Of a DNA stretch of 50,738 nucleotides, positions 24,251 to 33,546 are shown piece by piece. Location: positions 1 through 50,738 of the forward strand of contig NZ_CANLRP010000043.1 in NCBI RefSeq assembly GCF_947493425.1, read 5' to 3'. The stretch is from an uncultured Microscilla sp. (lineage in GTDB: Bacteria; Bacteroidota; Bacteroidia; Cytophagales; Microscillaceae). How positions within the stretch are numbered: the stretch's first letter is position 1; every line of letters begins with the position of its first letter. The position numbers and the translations under genes are program-made. The notes beneath the pieces were generated by a model. It ran no database searches. It worked only from the letters and a program-made list of their open reading frames with translations, and was not told the origin of the DNA.

Positions 24251-24952
24251 ATGAATAAAATAGCCATTGTTGCCGGGGCTACTGGTCTGGTGGGCAGCGA
24301 GTTAGTAAAATTGTTGCTACAAGACGATGATTACCAGCAAGTAAAAATAATTGGTAGAAAAAGCATTGGCATAGACCACGCAAAAATAGAGGAGTTGTTG
24401 GTAGACTTTGATCAGCTAGACAATTATCAGGATTTTTTTGTGGGTGCCACCGAAGCGTTTTGTTGCTTGGGTACTACCACCAAAAAAATGGGGAAGGAGG
24501 GACTTACTAAAGTTGATTTTACCTATTGTCATGCGTTTGCTCAGCTTGCTGCCAAGGCAAATGTCGCCCAGTTTTTAATTATATCAAGCATTGGTGCCAG
24601 TGCCGACAGCCGCTACCATTACTCAAGGGTAAAAGCACGCATAGAAGATGCGGTTAAAAAACTGCCTTTCAAATCAATCCATATTTTGCGCCCTTCGCTC
24701 TTGGTGGGCAACCGTAACGAGGTGCGTATTATGGAAGATCTGGGGCGTGTATTCAGTGCTGCGTTTAACTCGTTTATTCCGGCCAAATACAAAAGTATCA
24801 AGGTTAAAACGGTGGCAGTGTTTATGCAAAAAATCGCCAAAAAACAATTGCCCGGACAATTTACCTATGAGTCGAACCAAATCAGAAAAATAGCGGTGAG
24901 CAAATTTGACTACGAAAAGTTTAGCGAATATACCGAGTACAAAGACTTGTAG
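24251..24952 (+). CDS. NAD(P)-binding oxidoreductase, HTATIP2/atypical SDR type
   Basis: This 233-residue protein has an N-terminal Rossmann dinucleotide motif GATGLVGSELVKLL (9-22). CCLGTTTKKMG and the ISSIGASADS segment follow, and then YHYSRVKARIE with the Tyr-x3-Lys spacing of short-chain dehydrogenases. RPSLLVGNRNE is also typical of the HTATIP2 (TIP30)-like atypical SDR group. Length matches the family. It is a single gene on the plus strand. Substrate and physiological role are unknown; many members bind NADPH with little known activity. Confidence 0.82.
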   Translation: MNKIAIVAGATGLVGSELVKLLLQDDDYQQVKIIGRKSIGIDHAKIEELLVDFDQLDNYQDFFVGATEAFCCLGTTTKKMGKEGLTKVDFTYCHAFAQLAAKANVAQFLIISSIGASADSRYHYSRVKARIEDAVKKLPFKSIHILRPSLLVGNRNEVRIMEDLGRVFSAAFNSFIPAKYKSIKVKTVAVFMQKIAKKQLPGQFTYESNQIRKIAVSKFDYEKFSEYTEYKDL

Positions 24953-25171
24953 TGTAGGGCTAGCGTCTTTTACATGCTATTCATTTTGGCTAAAGTTGGC
25001 GCGATCGCTTCGGTTTGTGTCCCCATAATCGAAAAATGTCGTATGTCTCTTTTAACTATGTTTTTTGTAAGTTTCTGAAAATCAACGTGATATAAGAAGC
25101 GTAGCTACTTAGGAAACAAAGTATACCTAGAACCTTGTCGGGGCTTTCAACTTACTTATTTGCAAACCTTT

Positions 25172-25837
25172 ATGAAAAGATTTTTATTACTTTTGAGTAT
25201 TTGTCAATTTGCCTGGGTGCTTACTTACTGTGGCAACCAGCGTAGCCTGGAGCCTACCAGCCCCACTACGCCTACCACCAACGACACGATATGTTTTGAA
25301 GCCGATTTGTTGCCTTTACTTAGGTTTAACTGTGCCAAGTCGGGTTGCCATGATGCTGGCACCGCTGCCAATGGGGTGGTAATGGAGGATTATGCGACGA
25401 TAAGAGCACATGTAAGCCCTAACAACCTTGATCAGAGTGCTTTGTACAATACAGTAAAGGTGGGGAGCCACCAAGGGGTAAGCCTTGACCCACTTCAGGT
25501 AGAGTTGATTCAAAATTGGGTATTACAAGGAGCCCAAAATACTACAGGTTGTGGTGGGGTGGCTTTTAATTGCGATACGGCAAAGTTTACTTACAATGAG
25601 GTGGTGCGCATTATCATGGACAAAGAATGTGTAGGGTGCCATAATGCCAATACTGCCAACGATAACATAAGACTGGATACTTTTGATGAAGTAAAAAAGG
25701 TGGCAGCAAGTGGGGCTTTAGTGGGGGCTATAGAGTGGCAAAATGGCTTTAGTCCAATGCCTCGCAACCGTGATCAATTGCCTGACTGTGAGCGTACTGT
25801 TATTAGAAAGTGGATAACTGCTGGAATGCCTTTTTAG
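25172..25837 (+). CDS. Secreted cytochrome c-like protein with two heme-type sites
   Basis: The chosen ATG at 25172 (MKRFLLLLSI) gives a 221-residue protein; the upstream start at 25160 is only TTG. An export signal comes first and ends near TYCGN, a possible but non-canonical lipobox. A Thr/Pro-rich linker follows (SPTTPTTND). The first site is CAKSGCH (54-60), with four residues between the Cys, and the second is the canonical CVGCH (153-157). Both are followed by sequence typical of planctomycete-type cytochrome c domains, including NWVLQGA and KWITAGMP near the ends. It would act in the periplasm or on the surface in electron transfer. The CX4CH site may bind heme less conventionally. The neighbours give no pathway. 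Confidence 0.75.
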   Translation: MKRFLLLLSICQFAWVLTYCGNQRSLEPTSPTTPTTNDTICFEADLLPLLRFNCAKSGCHDAGTAANGVVMEDYATIRAHVSPNNLDQSALYNTVKVGSHQGVSLDPLQVELIQNWVLQGAQNTTGCGGVAFNCDTAKFTYNEVVRIIMDKECVGCHNANTANDNIRLDTFDEVKKVAASGALVGAIEWQNGFSPMPRNRDQLPDCERTVIRKWITAGMPF

Positions 25838-25964
25838 CAGGTTTACCAAAGTTAGAAACTATTGATAACAAGTGTCAATAAGAAAAATCAATTACCCAGA
25901 GCCCACTCCCTGTGGTCAAAAGTATTTTAAACATAAAACCATATAAGTCTTATTAAAATTTATT

Positions 25965-25972
25965 TAGTTTTG
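25965..25972 (+). promoter_or_regulatory. Candidate -7 box (TAGTTTTG) for the glycan locus
   Basis: This motif matches TAnnTTTG and lies 21 bases before the proposed GTG start at 25994. It is the best candidate for the first promoter of the eight-gene glycan locus; no clear -33 partner is seen. Confidence 0.4.
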
Positions 25973-25993
25973 TGATTCAGAACCAGATAAAAG

Positions 25994-27019
25994 GTGTTGC
26001 GTGTGAATGAATTTCCAAAAATAACGATCATCACCCCTTCTTACAACCAGGGGCACTTTATAGAGCAAACTATTTTGTCAGTAGTAGAGCAACAATACCC
26101 CAATTTAGAGTATTTTATCATAGATGGAGGCAGTACTGACAATACTGTAGATATTATAAAAAAATATGAGGAGCATATCACTTATTGGGTAAGCGAAAAA
26201 GATAAAGGACAGAGCCACGCCATTAACAAAGGGCTGGACAAAGCCTCTGGGCAAATTATTAACTGGCTTAATTCGGATGATTACTATGAGCCCCACGCGT
26301 TGTTCAAAGTGGCGACAGCGTTTAACCGAGGCGAACACGTGAAAGTGGTGTGTGGCAGGAGCCGACTTTTTAAAGGACAAAAAACGGTGAAGTATTCGAA
26401 TGGCACCGATGTATATACAGATAACCTTGCCAAAACTATAGGTTGGGCGCGGATAGATCAACCTGAAACTTTTTTTAAGGCTGAAGTTGTCAAAAAAATG
26501 GGATTGCTCGACAATCGTTTGCATTACTTGATGGACCGGGATTGGTGGATCAAGTATTTGCTGTTGTTTGGGCTACAGGGGGTAGTAAAAATGCCTGATA
26601 TCTTGGTAAATTTCAGACTGCACGAAGATTCTAAAACGGTGTCGCAAAACGATGGGTTTCAGGTAGAACATGATACTTATTTTTATGCGCTTGCCCGCCA
26701 GTATGAACTTTCTAAATATGCCGAAATCGTAGCAGAGGTATGCACAGTAGATGAGCGTTTTACGGTACAGTTAGATGATTATGAACCAGATGAAGATCTG
26801 TTGGAAGAGGTGTTTAACTATTACTTGTTTTTGCGTGCCAATGAGTTTTATGCGCAAAATGAACCACAAAAAGCGCAACGTTTATTAGAACAAATCAATG
26901 TTGACTTGCTTGCCGAGGATGATCAAAAGCTTTGGAAAAAACTCAAGTTTAGAAATAAATACATTCCGCAACCAATTTTGAACATTTGGCGCAACACAGT
27001 TTCTAAAATTCGTAAATAA
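25994..27019 (+). CDS. Family 2 glycosyltransferase
   Basis: This 341-residue cytoplasmic glycosyltransferase of the GT-A fold has the N-terminal nucleotide-binding strand ITIITPSYNQG (about 11-21), DGGSTDNT near 46, and the metal-binding NSDD near 95. The C-terminal third is an acidic helical extension (VQLDDYEPDEDLLEE onward) typical of no enzyme I know. There is no ATG in frame near the beginning. The first codons are GTG (25994), TTG (25997) and GTG (26003), and 25994 is taken. It is the first gene of a same-strand series of eight glycan genes. Donor and acceptor sugars are unknown. Confidence 0.85.
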   Translation: MLRVNEFPKITIITPSYNQGHFIEQTILSVVEQQYPNLEYFIIDGGSTDNTVDIIKKYEEHITYWVSEKDKGQSHAINKGLDKASGQIINWLNSDDYYEPHALFKVATAFNRGEHVKVVCGRSRLFKGQKTVKYSNGTDVYTDNLAKTIGWARIDQPETFFKAEVVKKMGLLDNRLHYLMDRDWWIKYLLLFGLQGVVKMPDILVNFRLHEDSKTVSQNDGFQVEHDTYFYALARQYELSKYAEIVAEVCTVDERFTVQLDDYEPDEDLLEEVFNYYLFLRANEFYAQNEPQKAQRLLEQINVDLLAEDDQKLWKKLKFRNKYIPQPILNIWRNTVSKIRK

Positions 27020-27034
27020 CAAATCTCCAACGCC

Positions 27035-27952
27035 TTGCATTCAACTAAAATAAGTGTTATCGTGCCTAGCTACAATGGTGCACACAAATTGCCGAACATT
27101 CTAAAAGCACTCGAAGCCCAAACCATACAGGATTTTGAAACTGTAGTAGTTGTGGATGGTTCTACTGACAATACCCGTGAGGTGTTGGAGGGTACACAAT
27201 GGAAATTAAAAGGCTTAAATGTGGTATACCGTCAAAACGGGGGACGTGCGGTAGCGCGTAACGCAGGTGTTGAGGCAGCTCATGGCGATTTGTTGGTTTT
27301 TTTCGATGATGATGTCAGACCAATCCCTGAGTGTTTGGCGTTGCATGTGCAACATGCTGTTGCCAAGCCCCATACAATTTTGGTTGGTCCTCCTTTTGAG
27401 GAGATAAGCAAAATGAAAACCGATTTTCAATTGTTTAGGGCTTACCTGAGTCGTACCTGGTTGCCGGCAGAAGGGTATGGTCTTATTCCTAACGCTCAAC
27501 CTTTTATTACGGCGGCTGACTTTTCTTTAAGCAAATCATTATTTGATCAATTGGGTGGGTTTGATAAAAGGCTAAATGATGCTGAAGATTTTGACCTTGC
27601 GGTAAGGGCAGTGCAGCAACAAGTACCTATTTATTTTAATAAAGATGCCGTGGTATGGCACGACGATTTTGTGACATGTAGGTTGATGATAAAACGCCAC
27701 AGACAATACCGCCAATCCCACCTTATGCTACAAACGCTTAAACCTGATTTATACAAGCATTTCGTTCAATATGAGCCTGCCCCAATTGGTACAGCGAAAA
27801 AAACAATCTATTGGTTTTTTAGTCAAAAGTTTTGGTTGTGGTCTATTGATAAATTCAATTGGCTCCGTATATTGCCTAAGAAAGTTCGGTATAAAATCTA
27901 TAATATTGTGCTTACTGGATACTCTGTGTATTTTATCAATAAAAAAATCTGA
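27035..27952 (+). CDS. Family 2 glycosyltransferase
   Basis: This 305-residue GT-A glycosyltransferase has the N-terminal motif ISVIVPSYNG, VVVDGSTDNT near 40, the DXD metal site FFDDDVRP near 92, and the acceptor-side motif GFDKRLNDAEDFDLA near 178. No membrane anchor is seen, though the C-terminus is hydrophobic and aromatic. The only suitable start is TTG (27035), 15 bases after the previous stop. Its stop codon overlaps the next ATG by one base (TGATG at 27950-27954), so translation of the two is probably coupled. Confidence 0.85.
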   Translation: MHSTKISVIVPSYNGAHKLPNILKALEAQTIQDFETVVVVDGSTDNTREVLEGTQWKLKGLNVVYRQNGGRAVARNAGVEAAHGDLLVFFDDDVRPIPECLALHVQHAVAKPHTILVGPPFEEISKMKTDFQLFRAYLSRTWLPAEGYGLIPNAQPFITAADFSLSKSLFDQLGGFDKRLNDAEDFDLAVRAVQQQVPIYFNKDAVVWHDDFVTCRLMIKRHRQYRQSHLMLQTLKPDLYKHFVQYEPAPIGTAKKTIYWFFSQKFWLWSIDKFNWLRILPKKVRYKIYNIVLTGYSVYFINKKI

Positions 27953-28830
27953 TGTTAAAAAAGCTAATCAAAAGCATCTATAAGCTATTACCTTTTAAAA
28001 AAGCCATTTTTGTAGCTTTGCGGGGGGTATGGTCTCCTCCACACCGGGTTTATCAGCATTTACATTTTCAAGGGAAAATCAACGTGAAAACAACTGGTAA
28101 TCAGGAGTTTAAAATGTATCATTATGGTTTTGAGCTTGAAAATGAATTGTTCTGGAAAGGAATGAAAGGGGGGTGGGAGCAACAGTCAATACAACTATGG
28201 GAAAAATTGTGTACCATGAATGACTGCATTATAGATGTAGGTGCCAATACAGGAGTTTATGCACTTATTGCCAAAACTGTTCGGCCAACTGCTCAGGTGG
28301 TGGCTTTTGAACCTGTAAAACGAGTGTTTGAAAAACTTCAGGAAAACATCGCACTTAATCAGTTTGATATTGAAGCATATCAGTTGGCTTTGTCGGACAG
28401 TGATGGCAAAGCCACCATATATGACCAGGACACCGAACATACTTATTCGGTAACAGTGGGTCAGGATTTGAGCCCAAAAGGAGTTGATACAGTTGCCACT
28501 TCTATTGATATTATAAGGTTTGATACTTTTATAACTCAACACCAGCTGCCTAAAGTTGGGTTGATGAAAATTGATGTAGAAACTCACGAACCCGAAGTGC
28601 TGGAAGGAATGGGGAAATACCTGGACACAATGCGCCCTACATTGTTGATTGAAATTTTGACCAATGAGGTAGCCCAAAAGGTTGAAAAACTGGTAGAAGG
28701 AAAAGGGTATTTATATTTTGACCTGGATGAGAAAAACCCTCCTCGAAAAGTAGACCGTATTCAAAAAAGCGGTTTTTATAATTACCTGATTTGTACTGAG
28801 CCTATAGCCCAACAACTTCAATTAATCTGA
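27952..28830 (+). CDS. FkbM family SAM-dependent methyltransferase
   Basis: This 292-residue methyltransferase has the SAM-binding motif CIIDVGANTGVYALI (about 91-105), AFEPVKRVFEKL after it, and the characteristic late motif LMKIDVETHEPEVLEGM. FkbM-type enzymes O-methylate hydroxyls, and those inside glycan loci usually modify sugar residues. The N-terminal 70 residues are basic and may contact the membrane or the acceptor. It starts at ATG overlapping the preceding stop and is followed after four bases by the next gene. Confidence 0.85.
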   Translation: MLKKLIKSIYKLLPFKKAIFVALRGVWSPPHRVYQHLHFQGKINVKTTGNQEFKMYHYGFELENELFWKGMKGGWEQQSIQLWEKLCTMNDCIIDVGANTGVYALIAKTVRPTAQVVAFEPVKRVFEKLQENIALNQFDIEAYQLALSDSDGKATIYDQDTEHTYSVTVGQDLSPKGVDTVATSIDIIRFDTFITQHQLPKVGLMKIDVETHEPEVLEGMGKYLDTMRPTLLIEILTNEVAQKVEKLVEGKGYLYFDLDEKNPPRKVDRIQKSGFYNYLICTEPIAQQLQLI

Positions 28831-28834
28831 TACA

Positions 28835-29950
28835 TTGCCTACAAACATTACTTACATACTGTCTGACATAGACAAAGCTATAGCCTTTGAGTGGATAGAG
28901 CAAGCATTGAGAGACTCAGAGTTTCGCCTGTCTTTTGTCTTGCTCAACCAAGGCGAGAGCCAATTGGAAACTTACCTAAAAATAAATGATGTACCAGTAT
29001 ATCGGATAGATTACCGTGGCAAAAAAGATGCTTTTAAGGCAATAAGGAGCGTTTGGAAGGTATTTAGGGCTGAAAAAACGGACATTGTTCACACTCATTT
29101 GTTTGATGCCTCTATGTTTGGCTTGCTGGCCGCAAAGCTTGCCCGAATTCCTAAACGCGTTTATACCCGCCACCACGGTACTTTACACCACGAGTTTTTT
29201 CCCAGGGCTGTTTATTACGACAAATTAATTCATTCGTTTGCTACTGATATCATAGCGATTTCGGGCATTGTAAAAGATGTACTCATTGAGCGGGAAAAGG
29301 TAGCCCAGTCTAAAGTACATTTGGTTCATCATGGCTTTAATTTACAAGGTTTTCTTCAGGTAAACCCAACAAAGGTTGCCAGCCTCAAGGAAAAGTATGG
29401 CATTGTGGGCAAACATCCGGTAGTAGGGGTAATAGCCCGACAAACTTATTGGAAGGGCATTCAGCATATTATACCTGCTTTTGCTGAACTATTGACACAA
29501 TACCCCAATGCACATTTGATTCTTGCCAACGCCAAGGGTGACTATAAACGCCAAATTGATGAGTTATTGGAACAATTGCCCAAGGAGAGTTTTACTGAAA
29601 TTGTCTTCGAGAACGACATTTATCATTTATATCAATTGTTTGATTTGTATGTACATACGCCTATCAATAAAGACCTGGAGGCTTTTGGACAAACTTATGT
29701 AGAAGCACTTGCGGCAGGCATTCCATCAGTGTTTAGCCTGTCAGGAGTTGCCCCCGAATTTATTAAGCATGAATACAATGCTTTGGTGGTTCCTTTTGAA
29801 GACAGTAAGGCAGTTTATACGCAAATGCTCAGACTTTTGCAGGATCAAGAGCTGACCCAAAAGCTTATACAACAGGGGCAACAAGATGTACAACAAAGGT
29901 TTGCATTGGAAAATATGATTTTGGCATTAAAAAAAATATATACTATATGA
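28835..29950 (+). CDS. GT4-type glycosyltransferase
   Basis: This 371-residue GT-B glycosyltransferase has an N-terminal acceptor domain (about 1-175, including VHTHLFDASMFGLLAAKLA). The C-terminal donor domain contains VVGVIARQTYWKGIQH and the family pair of Glu residues in EAFGQTYVEALAAGIPSVF. It is a retaining enzyme by family. The only plausible start is TTG (28835), four bases after the previous stop; the next in-frame ATG would remove a third of the N-terminal domain. Its stop overlaps the next gene by four bases (ATGA at 29947). Confidence 0.85.
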   Translation: MPTNITYILSDIDKAIAFEWIEQALRDSEFRLSFVLLNQGESQLETYLKINDVPVYRIDYRGKKDAFKAIRSVWKVFRAEKTDIVHTHLFDASMFGLLAAKLARIPKRVYTRHHGTLHHEFFPRAVYYDKLIHSFATDIIAISGIVKDVLIEREKVAQSKVHLVHHGFNLQGFLQVNPTKVASLKEKYGIVGKHPVVGVIARQTYWKGIQHIIPAFAELLTQYPNAHLILANAKGDYKRQIDELLEQLPKESFTEIVFENDIYHLYQLFDLYVHTPINKDLEAFGQTYVEALAAGIPSVFSLSGVAPEFIKHEYNALVVPFEDSKAVYTQMLRLLQDQELTQKLIQQGQQDVQQRFALENMILALKKIYTI

Positions 29951-30822
29951 AGCGGCTCACTCAGGTAGTTCATAAAACGGTTTTGAATTTAGGGTTAGAA
30001 AATGCCTTCGCCTTTTTAGGTAAAAATATTCCTGCTTTTACCAAGTTTATTCCTCACCCTGAAGCTTATCAGACTGCACCAGAGAGAACAGTGACCAGAG
30101 ATGGAGTAAAATTTAACTTGACATTGACCGACTTTATGCAGTGGCACGTGTTTGCTCATTTGCCCGATTACTCCTGGAAAAAAGCGGCTGAATACTTACA
30201 AGATCAAGCCCATGTATTAGATGTAGGGGCAAATTGTGGCGCATTTAGCCTAAAGCTGGCAGAAGAAGCCTATCGACAAAAAAAACAAGGGACAACCATT
30301 CACGCCTTTGACCCTAACCCTTATATTGTAAAAAAACTTGAGCATAATCTGTCGCTTAATCCACGCCTTCAAGCTTTGGTGAAAGTACACGCCATAGGAT
30401 TGGGGGCAGACAATACTACAGCACCAATGGCATTTAGTAGTACCAATACTGGTGGCGCCAGGGTAATGGCACAAGGTGAGCAGGGCAAGGTAATGGTGCC
30501 TGTACAAACGATTGATAGTTTTGTGGAAGAGCATCAATTAGAGTCCATTAGTTTTATAAAAATAGACGTAGAAGGCTACGAGCCTTTTGTTTTTTTGGGA
30601 GCTAAACAAACCATTCAAAAGTTTCGCCCGGCCATGTATATAGAAATTACCGATGAGTGGTTCAAGGCAAATGGCTATTCCAAAGAGTTTATTTTTGAGC
30701 AACTGACCAAAGAGGGCTATAGGCTTTTGGTAGAAACCGGGCATCAGTTTGTAGATATTGCCACCCTTCAAAATACCATTGATCAAATCCCTCAGTTTAA
30801 CCTTTTGGCATTGCCTGAATAA
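29947..30822 (+). CDS. FkbM family SAM-dependent methyltransferase
   Basis: This is a second FkbM-type methyltransferase of 291 residues. It has the SAM motif VLDVGANCGAFSLKL (about 91-105), HAFDPNPYIVKKLEHNL after it, and the late motif FIKIDVEGYEPFVFLGA. It shares order and motifs with the enzyme at 27952 but is clearly diverged, so the locus probably methylates two different positions. It overlaps the upstream glycosyltransferase by four bases (ATGA), indicating coupled translation. Confidence 0.85.
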   Translation: MKRLTQVVHKTVLNLGLENAFAFLGKNIPAFTKFIPHPEAYQTAPERTVTRDGVKFNLTLTDFMQWHVFAHLPDYSWKKAAEYLQDQAHVLDVGANCGAFSLKLAEEAYRQKKQGTTIHAFDPNPYIVKKLEHNLSLNPRLQALVKVHAIGLGADNTTAPMAFSSTNTGGARVMAQGEQGKVMVPVQTIDSFVEEHQLESISFIKIDVEGYEPFVFLGAKQTIQKFRPAMYIEITDEWFKANGYSKEFIFEQLTKEGYRLLVETGHQFVDIATLQNTIDQIPQFNLLALPE

Positions 30823-30831
30823 GTAAATCAT

Positions 30832-31740
30832 ATGACATCACCCCCTTATTTTAGTATTATTATTCCTACCTACAATCGAGTTGATTTTATTTTGAATACG
30901 CTCGATACAGTTTTTAATCAACAATATGCTGATTATGAGGTGATTGTGGTAGATAACTGCAGCACAGATAATACATTAGAGGCACTGCAGCCTCTGATAG
31001 ACGAAGGCAAGATCAGGTTTATTCAACATGATAAAAACTATGAACGGGCAAAGTCGCGCAATACGGGCATGCAAAACGCCCAAGGTGAGTACTTGACCTT
31101 TTTAGACTCAGATGATTTTATGTATCCAGATAATCTTCTGGATGCTTATAATTATGCGCAACAGCACCCTGATAAAAAAGTTTTTCATAACTTGTATGAA
31201 CTGGTTGATGAAGATAAAAAAGTATTGTCAAAGTATGATTTTCAGCCGCTTACCGATCCGGTGAGGCAGATTAGTGAAGGCAATTTTTTATCTTGTATAG
31301 GGGTATTTGTTCACCGTGATATTTATCAAAACATATCCTGGGATGAAACCCCTGTGTTGACAGGCTCAGAAGATTATGACTTTGCGTTGAGACTGGTGGC
31401 GGCTTTTCCGGCTATAGGTAGAATCAATAAGTTTAACAATGGGGTGTTAGACCATCCGGCGCGTACTATAAATACGGCACAATTACACAAGGCAGAAGAA
31501 CGGTTTGAGTATTTTATAAAAAAACTCAACGAAGACAAAGAGTATGCTTTTTTTGGTAAATACTTGAACAAAATAAAAGCTACTTTATATATCTTTTTGG
31601 CAGGAATGGCCAAAGATGCCAATGACTTGGTGAAAATGAAAAATTACATCAAAGAGGCTTATAAGGTTGATAAAGGGGTTTGGAAACGAAGAAACTTTCA
31701 GAGTTTGAATTATCACTATATCAAAAAGAAATTATTTTAA
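30832..31740 (+). CDS. Family 2 glycosyltransferase
   Basis: This 302-residue GT-A glycosyltransferase has the N-terminal motif FSIIIPTYNRV, VVDNCSTDNT near 41, and FLDSDDFMYPDNL near 91 with the metal-binding Asp residues. TGSEDYDFALRL near 182 is the acceptor/catalytic base region. The C-terminal 60 residues are basic and helical. It starts at ATG, nine bases after the previous stop. It is the third GT2 enzyme of this locus. Confidence 0.85.
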   Translation: MTSPPYFSIIIPTYNRVDFILNTLDTVFNQQYADYEVIVVDNCSTDNTLEALQPLIDEGKIRFIQHDKNYERAKSRNTGMQNAQGEYLTFLDSDDFMYPDNLLDAYNYAQQHPDKKVFHNLYELVDEDKKVLSKYDFQPLTDPVRQISEGNFLSCIGVFVHRDIYQNISWDETPVLTGSEDYDFALRLVAAFPAIGRINKFNNGVLDHPARTINTAQLHKAEERFEYFIKKLNEDKEYAFFGKYLNKIKATLYIFLAGMAKDANDLVKMKNYIKEAYKVDKGVWKRRNFQSLNYHYIKKKLF

Positions 31741-31769
31741 GAACTAAGCAGCTTTGAATAGGTTGCCGA

Positions 31770-32747
31770 ATGGCTTATTTAAAAAGAATTATGAAAAAAA
31801 CATTATTAATTACTGGAGGTACAGGTTTTTTGGGCAAACGTTTGGCTTTGGCGCTCAAAGATGAGTACAAGGTGGTTTTGACTGGACGTAATAATAAGCA
31901 AAACCTATTGGCTAAAAAGTTTACGGGTTGTGAAGTAGCCCCAATGGATATCTCTAGTATAGAGTCGGTTAGAGATACCTTCAGAGAGTTTAAACCTCAT
32001 GTGGTCATTCATGCGGCCGCTACCAAATTTGTAGACCTTGCCGAAAAATATCCCATGGAATGTATTGACGTCAATGTGGTAGGTTCGCAAAATGTAGCGC
32101 GCATGGCCATCGACCAAAACGTAGAAGTAGTGGTGGGCATTTCTACTGACAAAGCCTCGCCTCCAGTACGTAATACTTACGGAATGAGCAAGTCGGTAAT
32201 GGAAAGGGTGTATTGCTCAATGAATGGCAAAACTGATACTAAATTTACTTGTGTGCGTTATGGCAATGTGGCTTGGTCTACAGGATCGGTGCTGACTATT
32301 TGGAAAAAAATGCACGAAGAAACCGGAGTAATGGGCACCACTGGTCCTGAAATGAGGCGATTCTTTTTTACTGTTGACGAAGCTGTAAATTTGGTGATTG
32401 CTGCCTTGAACAACATAGATGAAACTCAGGGTAAGGTATTGTCGCGAATGATGAAAGCAGCCCAAATGGAAGATATTTTGAAAACCTGGGTAAAACACAA
32501 AGGCGGAAAGTATGAAAAAATAGATGGACGACCTGGAGAACGTATAGATGAGTACTTGATAGGTGAACTTGAACTGCCGTTTACCCGTGAACTAAAATAT
32601 GATGGTATTACTCATTACTTAATTTCGTTTAATGAAAAAGTAGCCAACCCAGTATCAGTAGGATTGTCGTCTGCCAATACCGAAAAGCTGACCGAAGAAG
32701 AAATTCTGGCAATTATAGACAATCCGCCAGCAGAGGAGGTAAACTAA
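31770..32747 (+). CDS. Nucleotide-sugar epimerase/dehydratase, CapD/PseB-like
   Basis: This 325-residue extended SDR has the NAD-binding motif ITGGTGFLGKRLA near 14-26, GISTDKASPPVRNTYGMSK with the Tyr-x3-Lys catalytic pair (YGMSK), and RYGNVAWSTGSVL. These are hallmarks of UDP-GlcNAc 4,6-dehydratase/CapD-like polysaccharide enzymes that act in the cytosol to make deoxy or epimerised sugars. It lacks the N-terminal membrane domain of full-length CapD. Two ATG codons are possible (31770 and 31791), and the second (MKKTLLITGG) fits the family better. It is probably the source of an unusual sugar for this locus. Confidence 0.8.
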   Translation: MAYLKRIMKKTLLITGGTGFLGKRLALALKDEYKVVLTGRNNKQNLLAKKFTGCEVAPMDISSIESVRDTFREFKPHVVIHAAATKFVDLAEKYPMECIDVNVVGSQNVARMAIDQNVEVVVGISTDKASPPVRNTYGMSKSVMERVYCSMNGKTDTKFTCVRYGNVAWSTGSVLTIWKKMHEETGVMGTTGPEMRRFFFTVDEAVNLVIAALNNIDETQGKVLSRMMKAAQMEDILKTWVKHKGGKYEKIDGRPGERIDEYLIGELELPFTRELKYDGITHYLISFNEKVANPVSVGLSSANTEKLTEEEILAIIDNPPAEEVN

Positions 32748-32846
32748 ATGAGACAATGAGTTGCCATAGCATGTGTTCAGAGCAGGTATGAACCCGAACC
32801 CCTGAACCATCGTCAAAAACTTGTAGTTATAAAAAAACCTGTACTA

Positions 32847-33515
32847 ATGAGAAAAATACGACACGCCTTGATTATGGCAGCAGGACGCGGTACCCGCATG
32901 CTACCTCTTACCAATGTAATACCTAAACCTATGGCGCCTTACAAAGGGTCTACACTGATAGCTGAAGGCATCAAAAAAGTAACGCCTGCCATTGACTATT
33001 TGCATATTACGGTGGGTTATAAAGGAGCAGTGCTTGCCCAACATGTAATAGAGCAAGGAGTACATTCTGTATTTAACACCGAGGGTAAAGGCAATGCCTG
33101 GTGGATTTATAACACAATGATGGCACATTTGAACGAGCCTGTTTTTGTGCTTACTGCAGACAATATTACGGAGCTTGACTTTGACCTACTGTCAGAAGAG
33201 TATCATAAATACAACGAGCCTGCCTGTATGGTAGTGCCAGTGTTGCCTATCGAGGGCTTAGAGGGTGACTATATACACCACACCAATAACTGTGTGTATG
33301 AGCTAAACCGTCAGAAAAAGGCCAAAACCTATTGTTCGGGCATTCAAATGCTCAACCCTTATAAGATCAATCAATTGACGGAGAAAACAGGCGATTTCTA
33401 TGCCGTATGGCAGCAGCTCATTGCCCAACAACAATTGTATTGTTCAGACAGTTATCCCAAAAACTGGTTTACGGTAGACACTATAGAACAACTTAATGCC
33501 TTGAACCAGAAATAA
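32847..33515 (+). CDS. Sugar-phosphate nucleotidyltransferase
   Basis: This 222-residue enzyme has the nucleotidyltransferase signature LIMAAGRGTRMLPLTNVIPKPM (about 8-29). The metal-binding Asp is in FVLTADNITE, and FTVDTIEQLN lies near the end. Such enzymes activate sugar 1-phosphates with NTP. It lacks the C-terminal beta-helix of GlmU-like enzymes, so it is a small single-domain form. It lies 99 bases after the CapD-like gene and ends just ahead of a strong terminator, closing the glycan locus. Confidence 0.85.
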   Translation: MRKIRHALIMAAGRGTRMLPLTNVIPKPMAPYKGSTLIAEGIKKVTPAIDYLHITVGYKGAVLAQHVIEQGVHSVFNTEGKGNAWWIYNTMMAHLNEPVFVLTADNITELDFDLLSEEYHKYNEPACMVVPVLPIEGLEGDYIHHTNNCVYELNRQKKAKTYCSGIQMLNPYKINQLTEKTGDFYAVWQQLIAQQQLYCSDSYPKNWFTVDTIEQLNALNQK

Positions 33516-33546
33516 CTTAAATAGTGGTAGCCCAGAGTGAACTACA

